Assembly: GCA_002708985.1 (NCBI GenBank)
Contig: PAPS01000001.1
Span: 1 to 49,377 of the forward strand
Length of the DNA stretch: 49,377 bases
Direction of reading: 5' to 3'
Origin: Saprospirales bacterium
Lineage (GTDB): Bacteria > Bacteroidota > Bacteroidia > Chitinophagales > UBA8649
A program made the position numbers and the translations under genes. Below are positions 43,651 through 49,377 of this stretch, piece by piece. The notes under the pieces are model-generated. The model saw only the letters and a program-made list of their open reading frames with translations, was not told where the DNA came from and ran no database searches. The number at the start of each line of letters is the position of its first letter. Position 1 is the stretch's first letter.

Positions 43651-45552
43651 ATGACTAAAAACATTACACTCCTTCTTTTATCGCTTTGTTTAGGATTAGT
43701 TCAACAATCATTTGGTCAAGAAATACCTACCAACGATACCTTTACGGTTCGCTTTGATTATGGAGGATTAGATAGCCTTACCTTCCCGAACAAACATGAT
43801 ATTCAGCGAATACACAATCATCTAGATCAATTCTCTCGAGAAAATCCCGCATTCTTTGTCAATCGAATCTTTTTCACGATGCACGCCATACCTGAAGCCG
43901 TCAATAAACTTCGCTACGAGAATGCATCCAATCGAATAACCAACGCAATCAACTATGATGTTAGAATCAATGCGGGATTTGGACAGGACTTTCGAAAGTT
44001 GGATAACACCCTAGATGTTGTGTTTGAATATGCACCAAGAGAATCTATTGCATACATAATGGATAGACTTAAGCAAGTAGATGACGTACGCTATTGGAAT
44101 CCAACACAAGATGGATTCTTTCTTACGGAACAGGGAGCGCTCATCTACCTACCAAAAAACTCAGCAGTTCTTCCACCTGGTTTTACAGCAGGAAGTAATA
44201 TTGAGCTATTGATATCCGAGGGTATCGAACCTCAACAACTTATCAGCAATGGCATGCATACCACCACAGATCAAGGAGCTTTTTCACCGGTATATGTAAA
44301 TCGTTTTTACGCTCTTTTCGACGGTAGAGTCATTCAGCCCAAAAATGCCGATTCATGGTTAATCTTAATGCCTGGTGAAGCCATGGCTGCAAGCTACAGG
44401 GCTAAACCTGACACGTTATCTCATTTTACTGCAGATCAAAATATCTCTAAATTTTGGATACAAAGTGTCCGAGATCCTATCATCCTTTCTGGTATGCTGC
44501 ACCTTATCGAGAATGGAGACACATCAAACCTTCATAATCTCCGAGAAATCATGGATGGCGATTCAAAAGCTTTTAGTGAGTTAACGAAACAACAATTCAA
44601 TGATGTCATTACAAGCCAAGTAAGGGATATCGAAGCCCTTACAGCAAACTTTTCTTCGGTCTTTTCAGACGCAGGGCTTCCTAGTTTTACGAAAGTATAT
44701 AGCCTAGCAAAAGAGCTTTTTAGTCAATATAACCGACCCTATTCTAAGGAAAATGAAATTATAGGCCGTGTTCTTGATAAGACAACGAGCATAGCCCCTT
44801 ATCCGTTGGCTGTCGACCAAGGCTTGTATGAATTGGCTAGAAAATCTCTAGAGGTAAGTCTTGGTGAACTCAAGTCCAATCACAAGGAGTTATATAAAGC
44901 ATGTAAAGAAGTATATAGTAATGAGGAATTGGAAGAAAAGCTCACAACCTTATATGAATCAGCCCTGATCTATAGGAGTATTAATCTACTTCAAAAGCAA
45001 GGCTTGTTCGAAGGCTGGCAAGTCATGGCTAATTATCCCAAATTTATGAGGGGCAAAGCGGATATATTAGGTGATGAAGGGCTGGGAGTATTAATGGGTT
45101 GGCACAACCTCTTTTTCCCTCAAGAAATTTATATGAATACAGCAAGTAATCGTCGCGACAATCAAGACAGCCCACGAAACTTAAGGGAGCGACCCATGTA
45201 TGCCCATGTACTCAATAACGGATGGAACGGTCTTGGAAGACCCATTGAGCGAAAAGAAAACCCGACCTTATCGGTGGACTTTCCCTGTGCAGACTATGGT
45301 AAGGTATTTTTCTATGCAAAAGAAAGTGGTGCTGTGATTATTCCGCGAAGCTTTTCTACCTACCATAGCTTTACACGAAGCCTTGATATAAGTACTGAAG
45401 GACATATTATTGCCTTTTTTATGGCCAATAGCAGACCAGTCTTATCCATTACTGCTGCAGATTTCTATAATGAAACTTGGGCCAATTTTGATTTTACGCC
45501 CTTACCGCCTAGCACGATGTACATTGAGCTTACCAAACTTGGTAAACCGTGA
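43651..45552 (+). CDS. Secreted protein of unrecognised family (633 residues)
   Basis: I do not recognise this protein. A clear signal peptide (MTKNITLLLLSLCLGLVQQS, cleavage near SFG) precedes a large extracytoplasmic chain. Noticeable parts are an early HDIQRIHNHLDQFSRENPAF segment, a helical middle (about 330-460) and a C-terminal beta-rich end (ADYGKVFFYAKESGAVIIP ... FDFTPLPPSTMYIELTKLG). No catalytic motif, lipobox or T9SS tail was seen. ATG 43651 is used because it begins the signal peptide; a TTG at 43633 would add six residues. It is divergent from ccmB. Confidence 0.75.
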   Translation: MTKNITLLLLSLCLGLVQQSFGQEIPTNDTFTVRFDYGGLDSLTFPNKHDIQRIHNHLDQFSRENPAFFVNRIFFTMHAIPEAVNKLRYENASNRITNAINYDVRINAGFGQDFRKLDNTLDVVFEYAPRESIAYIMDRLKQVDDVRYWNPTQDGFFLTEQGALIYLPKNSAVLPPGFTAGSNIELLISEGIEPQQLISNGMHTTTDQGAFSPVYVNRFYALFDGRVIQPKNADSWLILMPGEAMAASYRAKPDTLSHFTADQNISKFWIQSVRDPIILSGMLHLIENGDTSNLHNLREIMDGDSKAFSELTKQQFNDVITSQVRDIEALTANFSSVFSDAGLPSFTKVYSLAKELFSQYNRPYSKENEIIGRVLDKTTSIAPYPLAVDQGLYELARKSLEVSLGELKSNHKELYKACKEVYSNEELEEKLTTLYESALIYRSINLLQKQGLFEGWQVMANYPKFMRGKADILGDEGLGVLMGWHNLFFPQEIYMNTASNRRDNQDSPRNLRERPMYAHVLNNGWNGLGRPIERKENPTLSVDFPCADYGKVFFYAKESGAVIIPRSFSTYHSFTRSLDISTEGHIIAFFMANSRPVLSITAADFYNETWANFDFTPLPPSTMYIELTKLGKP

Positions 45553-45564
45553 TGGCAAAATCAT

Positions 45565-45783
45565 CTATTCTAAACTTAGCTTGTCGTAAAGTTCTTCTTT
45601 ACTTGCATATAAAAATGCCGAGAGATTGCCAGGCATTACCAATAAGATTCTACCATCATTAAATACGTAAGGTGTATACTCCAACTTGGCATTATTTATG
45701 AGTTGTTTTAAATGATGATCAATGACCCCTTGATATTTTTTTATTCCAGGTTCGATATGATGGGGCGCAATTAGCTGAGGCAT
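45565..45783 (-). CDS. Small hypothetical protein (72 residues)
   Basis: A 72-residue frame that fills the gap between two genes without overlapping either. The composition looks protein-like (IKKYQGVIDHHLKQLINNAK, FNDGRILLVMPGNLSAFLY). No signal peptide or domain is recognised. It is convergent with the unknown secreted gene and divergent from the lipoprotein gene. It could be a chance frame, hence the modest confidence. Confidence 0.5.
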   Translation of the reverse strand: MPQLIAPHHIEPGIKKYQGVIDHHLKQLINNAKLEYTPYVFNDGRILLVMPGNLSAFLYASKEELYDKLSLE

Positions 45784-45867
45784 CCTTAAATGTAAAACAT
45801 GAAATCAATATGTATCTTCATTTCAATGGTTTTTCGAACAGGACATGCCATAACAAAATCATCTACT

Positions 45868-46305
45868 ATGTATTCACCTTCTTTTAAAGTGTTACTCTTT
45901 ATGTTGTTGGGGTTAACAAGCCTAATGAGTTGTCGAAAAAACTCCTATCGAGAAGCCATGAGTCAATTCGATCAAGAAAGTCTTGAAATAAACAAGAAGC
46001 GACAGGGCGGGCTGCTCATTGTCAAGAAGAACCAAATAAGCCAAAAAGGGCAGGCCACCGGTGAAACGGAGTATTACGTTAGAGCATCAAGTCAGGATTA
46101 CTTTATCAAATTTTGCGAAAGTTATTGCACGAGAAAGCAATTTGAGGCCATGTTATCTTGTGATCTTTCTGCAAATGATATAATGCACTTATGCTCTTGG
46201 AAAGGATTGTATCGCGTAAAACAGGGAGCACTAGATCATTGTGAAGTCGCTGATTCCCTATCAGCGAGCAGAATTGGATATTATGCCGTGCTTATTCAGG
46301 ACTAA
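45868..46305 (+). CDS. Small putative lipoprotein with several cysteines
   Basis: A 145-residue protein. From ATG 45868 it begins MYSPSFKVLLFMLLGLTSLM and continues SC, a lipoprotein signal with lipobox Cys22. The mature part is charged, then contains four Cys between about 90 and 120 (FCESYC, LSCDLS, LCSWKG), possibly disulfide-bonded. The upstream frame to 45799 is unlikely since it would bury the lipoprotein signal. No family is recognised. Confidence 0.7.
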   Translation: MYSPSFKVLLFMLLGLTSLMSCRKNSYREAMSQFDQESLEINKKRQGGLLIVKKNQISQKGQATGETEYYVRASSQDYFIKFCESYCTRKQFEAMLSCDLSANDIMHLCSWKGLYRVKQGALDHCEVADSLSASRIGYYAVLIQD

Positions 46306-46321
46306 GCCAAGGCTATCTGCC

Positions 46322-47290
46322 TTATGCATTGTGAACGCCTTGTGCCATGCGCTCGGCCAAATCGATTATATGATTTAATTGTGCCAAATCAGTAAGCCAA
46401 GGTTTTGGGATCGATGATTCTCCATAAAGTAATCCGGCAAGGCCTCCTGTAACCGCACCTGTGGTATCCGTATCCCAACCAAGATTCACCGCTCTAAGTA
46501 CTGAATCGGCATAGTTATCTGTAGTAAGTAGACACCATATACTTGCTTCTAGCGTGTGCACAACATAGCCGCCGCTGTAGATGTTCTTTTCATCGATTGC
46601 AGAGATATCTTCCGTCAGCAGTCGATTTAATACAACAAGCTCTTGGTTTATGGATGTCTTGTCGCGAAAGAATGAAGGAATATCACCTTGTAATTCTTTA
46701 TAAATATCAACCTTCGGTCTACCCTCAATCAATTGAAGAGCAAACTCTAGGTAATAAAAACAACAAAGCACAGAAATGGCATGCCCGTGAGTTAAGCTAG
46801 CAACGCGTTTAGTCCATAAGAATCGATTCTCTATTGACATATTCCTAGTGTAAAAGACAAGGGGTAAAATGCGCATAAGTGCACCATTCCCATTAGAGTA
46901 CTCGTCATCTAGCCCACAATGGTCTAGATCCTCACCATTTTGAATGTTTTGAAGGGCTCGCTTAGTAGTATTTCCAATGTCAAAAACTGATCCTCGGGCA
47001 GTCCAATAGTTTTCTCTTCTCCATCGGACGAAATTATCCGCTACTTGACGCAAGTCAAAAGCAGGTCTGCACAGTCCCTCAGCTAAGCAAAAAGTTAACG
47101 AGCTGTCATCGGACCACGTACCCTTGACTTGATAATGAGTTCCATTCCCTTTCATCTCCTTTACAGGAAGAAGTTTACGTTGATCTCGGGTTGTGAATTC
47201 CACAGGAACTCCTAGGGCATCTCCTACGGCCACCCCTAGTAAAGCGGATTTTATATAAGCAGTTAACTCGGTGACTTGGATATTTTTCAT
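46322..47290 (-). CDS. ADP-ribosylglycohydrolase (DraG-like) family protein
   Basis: Members remove ADP-ribose from proteins or small molecules using two Mg ions. The 322-residue protein has GVAVGDALGVPVEF (19-32), the metal motif GTWSDDSSLT (57-66), NGNGALMRILPL and the second metal motif NLGWDTDTTGAVTGGLAGLLYG. Metal-binding Asp residues appear intact. No ADP-ribosyltransferase or macrodomain gene is adjacent, so the target is unknown. It is convergent with the lipoprotein gene. Confidence 0.92.
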   Translation of the reverse strand: MKNIQVTELTAYIKSALLGVAVGDALGVPVEFTTRDQRKLLPVKEMKGNGTHYQVKGTWSDDSSLTFCLAEGLCRPAFDLRQVADNFVRWRRENYWTARGSVFDIGNTTKRALQNIQNGEDLDHCGLDDEYSNGNGALMRILPLVFYTRNMSIENRFLWTKRVASLTHGHAISVLCCFYYLEFALQLIEGRPKVDIYKELQGDIPSFFRDKTSINQELVVLNRLLTEDISAIDEKNIYSGGYVVHTLEASIWCLLTTDNYADSVLRAVNLGWDTDTTGAVTGGLAGLLYGESSIPKPWLTDLAQLNHIIDLAERMAQGVHNA

Positions 47291-47410
47291 ACAGTTTATA
47301 TGATAAGAAAAAAGACCAATTTATTACTCAAAACTTATCAATAATCTCTTGTGGCTAACCCTTAATCAGTAAATCGAATCAAATTGATTTAATTGGAGAA
47401 ACTTAGCAGC

Positions 47411-48946
47411 ATGCTAGTGAAACTTTGGTCAGCTGCCCTCCATGGAATTGAAGCTAAACCCATTCGAATTGAAGTGGCCGTTCATCAAGGAATAGGATAC
47501 CATATGGTAGGCCTTCCCGACAACGCAATTCGAGAATCTTGGCATAGAATAGAAACCGCACTAAAGACGCTAGGTTACTCGATGCCGAGACAAAAGATTA
47601 TTGTTAATCTTGCTCCAGCAGATCTGCGGAAAGAAGGAAGCTCCTTTGACCTCTGTATTGCCCTTGGCATATTGGGTGCATCAAGACAAATCGATATTGA
47701 ATGCTTTAGGCAATACTTGATATTAGGCGAACTCTCCTTAGACGGTATGGTAAAACAAGTCCAAGGAATTCTTGCGATGAGTAGAGTTGCTTTTGACCTT
47801 AACTTGAAGGGTCTCATTTTACCGGAAAAGAATCGCTTACAAGGCCAGTGGATTAAGTCAATGCCTATCATATTTATTGCCTCCCTTGCAGAACTTCTCG
47901 CTCAAAAAAATCGGAAAGAAGAATGCTTTAAACCCACTTTAAAGAAAGAATGCTCCGGTATGTCAAGTACAGATATTCCGGATTTTAAAGATGTTTATGG
48001 GCAAAACATTCCTAAACGGGCTATGCAAATTGCGGCAGCTGGTGGTCATAATTTACTGCTCATTGGTCCACCGGGTGCAGGGAAGACAATGCTTAGTCGG
48101 TGTTTACCGAGTATACTTCCCGCATTATCCTATGAAGAATTCATCGAAACGCTCTCTATCCATGAAGTTGCAGGTCAAAATATTGATAAAATATTAACCG
48201 GATTACGGCCCTTCAGAGACCCACATCATACTACATCAGATGTGGCCTTAGTTGGTGGTGGGAGATTCCCTCAGCCTGGTGAAATTTCCCTGGCACACAA
48301 TGGCGTGCTCTTTCTTGACGAGATGTACGAATTTAAACGATCAACATTAGAGGTACTTCGACAACCGATTGAATCTCATAAGATTATTATAAGTAGGTCC
48401 AATGGAAAAGTTGAGTTTCCTGCCCGATTCATGTTAATTGCAAGTGTTAATCCTTGCCCTTGTGGCTACCTCAATCATCCTGCTATACAATGCACATGTT
48501 CTTCTCGGAAAATTGTACAATATCAGTCAAAGATCAGTGGGCCTCTTTTGGAGCGAATTGATCTACAAATTGGCGTTGAACCCATCGATGCCAAAACACT
48601 CTTAGAAGTAGGCGTTACAAAGGGATTGGAGAATACATCTTCTGAATTACTCAGAGAAGGTGTCTTACAAGCTCGACAAAGACAAGTGGGTCGATTCAAT
48701 GCAACAGGACTGAGCGATCAAATCATGCTGAACTCAATGATGTCTAGTGGTCAGATAAAAGCTCTTGTAAAGCTAGATGAGCAAGGTAAAAAACTACTTC
48801 AACACACCATAGACAAACTCAATCTGTCAGCACGCCTTGTACATCGCACAATAAAAGTAGCCCGCACTATTGCCGATATTGAGGGATGCGACGAGGTCGG
48901 TATAATTCATCTGTCCGAAGCTTTACAACTCCGCTGTGCAGTCTGA
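47411..48946 (+). CDS. comM: YifB/ComM-family Mg-chelatase-like AAA ATPase
   Basis: ComM is a hexameric helicase that promotes branch migration during natural transformation. The 511-residue protein has the N-terminal YifB fold (GIEAKPIRIEV, GYHMVGLPDNAIRES). Walker A is GPPGAGKTML and Walker B VLFLDEMYEF. The Cys-rich segment NPCPCGYLNHPAIQCTC is followed by SGPLLERIDLQI. ATG 47411 matches the family start MLVK; a TTG at 47393 is also in frame. Whether this organism is competent is unknown. Its last 40 bases overlap the convergent partial gene. Confidence 0.93.
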   Translation: MLVKLWSAALHGIEAKPIRIEVAVHQGIGYHMVGLPDNAIRESWHRIETALKTLGYSMPRQKIIVNLAPADLRKEGSSFDLCIALGILGASRQIDIECFRQYLILGELSLDGMVKQVQGILAMSRVAFDLNLKGLILPEKNRLQGQWIKSMPIIFIASLAELLAQKNRKEECFKPTLKKECSGMSSTDIPDFKDVYGQNIPKRAMQIAAAGGHNLLLIGPPGAGKTMLSRCLPSILPALSYEEFIETLSIHEVAGQNIDKILTGLRPFRDPHHTTSDVALVGGGRFPQPGEISLAHNGVLFLDEMYEFKRSTLEVLRQPIESHKIIISRSNGKVEFPARFMLIASVNPCPCGYLNHPAIQCTCSSRKIVQYQSKISGPLLERIDLQIGVEPIDAKTLLEVGVTKGLENTSSELLREGVLQARQRQVGRFNATGLSDQIMLNSMMSSGQIKALVKLDEQGKKLLQHTIDKLNLSARLVHRTIKVARTIADIEGCDEVGIIHLSEALQLRCAV

Positions 48947-49377
48947 TGCAGCTGATTTTCGTTGAATACTTTGCGGCGACGATAGACATAGACGCCTAGA
49001 GCCAAGATTATTGAAAATCCTGCAACTACACAAGCCAACAAAACCCTATTAAAAGATCCATTATCCGATTGATCTACTTTGCCTGAATCGAGCCATTCTT
49101 TTATGCACGGATCATTAACCCCTTCTGGACTACCCTTTCCTGAGACATAGACCATGTTTTCTGAAATCATGCCTTCCTCAACAACGCGTCTAAAGATAAA
49201 AGGGTGCGACCTACCGCCCTTGTAATTGATGGCATCGATTAGATGGCCCTTTTCATCCAAAAGGAATACATAGTCCTCCTCTTTTGAAAGATTAAAAAAA
49301 CCAGAAGCAAACCATAGACTGTCCACCACTACAATCTGCTGATTCGCTAGCACGGTGTCTTTAAAATAGCTTTGCCC
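48907..49377 (-). CDS. Lamin-tail-domain protein, C-terminal part (5' end outside window)
   Basis: The frame runs open to the right edge and stops with TGA at 48907-48909. The visible part has a lamin-tail (LTD) fold pattern: FFNLSKEEDYVFLLDEKGHL followed by IDAINYKGG, then GSPEGVND. A hydrophobic helix (about residues 113-133, VLLACVVAGFSIILALGVYV) and a basic tail follow. LTD domains in bacteria occur in exported proteins, often nucleases or surface proteins. It overlaps the end of comM by 40 bases tail to tail. Confidence 0.7.
   Translation of the reverse strand, partial: GQSYFKDTVLANQQIVVVDSLWFASGFFNLSKEEDYVFLLDEKGHLIDAINYKGGRSHPFIFRRVVEEGMISENMVYVSGKGSPEGVNDPCIKEWLDSGKVDQSDNGSFNRVLLACVVAGFSIILALGVYVYRRRKVFNENQLHQTAQRSCKASDR

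Noticed and set aside
1-49377. CRISPR arrays, insertion sequences or prophage genes
   Set aside because: No regularly spaced short repeats, transposases, integrases or phage structural genes were seen in any reading frame.

Overview
The window looks like a chromosomal core-genome segment of a member of the Bacteroidota, most likely an aerobic, marine-type Flavobacteriales relative. Four things point there: a short housekeeping sigma factor whose N-terminus ([20 protein letters not shown]) is typical of the phylum; a secreted protein with a type IX secretion C-terminal domain; several -7 elements of the form TAnnTTTG with few Shine-Dalgarno sites; and families largely confined to this phylum (DUF4293, DUF3822, START-like, DUF2490). 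The exact genus cannot be named from sequence alone. No phage, transposon, CRISPR array or integrase is visible.

Layout. 1-0.8 kb: the tail of an unknown gene, a terminator, a 157-bp tandem repeat carrying copies of a tRNA 3' end, and tRNA-Val(UAC). 0.8-6.1 kb (+): ccmE-ccmF for cytochrome c haem delivery, a DUF2520 Rossmann protein, a UbiA-type prenyltransferase and Maf. 6.1-8.7 kb (-): a histidine kinase with a repeated sensor region plus a DUF2490 barrel. 8.8-12.8 kb: a ureohydrolase, an MsbA-like ABC exporter, truA and DUF4293. 12.8-16.6 kb (+): glycolytic pfkA-gap flanked by two paralogous BadF/GlcNAc-kinase-like genes. 16.6-20.8 kb (-): an envelope operon (START-like, LptF/G, PAP2, GT39). 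20.9-24.1 kb (+): the primary sigma factor, an acyltransferase and rmuC. 24.2-30.9 kb (-): a TlpA-like lipoprotein, aroE, a DUF368 (PopT-type) transporter, a TPR protein, an acyl-CoA carboxylase beta subunit and a MATE exporter.

31-37.8 kb (+): a large unknown membrane-anchored protein, then DUF3822-rsmD-coaD-mmcQ-bestrophin, then a secreted T9SS cargo protein. 37.9-40.0 kb (+): rimM-trmD-rplS and a MerC-domain protein behind a palindromic operator-like site. 40.1-43.6 kb (-): glutamate dehydrogenase and ccmB-ccmC-ccmD, including a 56-residue ccmD. 43.6-49.4 kb: an unknown secreted protein, two small hypotheticals, an ADP-ribosylglycohydrolase, ComM/YifB and the end of a lamin-tail-domain protein.

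Points of interest. The cytochrome c maturation genes are split into two loci about 38 kb apart, and CcmE carries CxxxY instead of HxxxY. Three degenerate copies of one module form the sensor region of the kinase. RsmD has GPPY where its catalytic motif normally reads (D/N)PPY. The tRNA-Val 3' end is repeated in a tandem array. I found no convincing entirely new multi-gene system; the best unknowns are the 789-residue and 633-residue proteins of unrecognised family.
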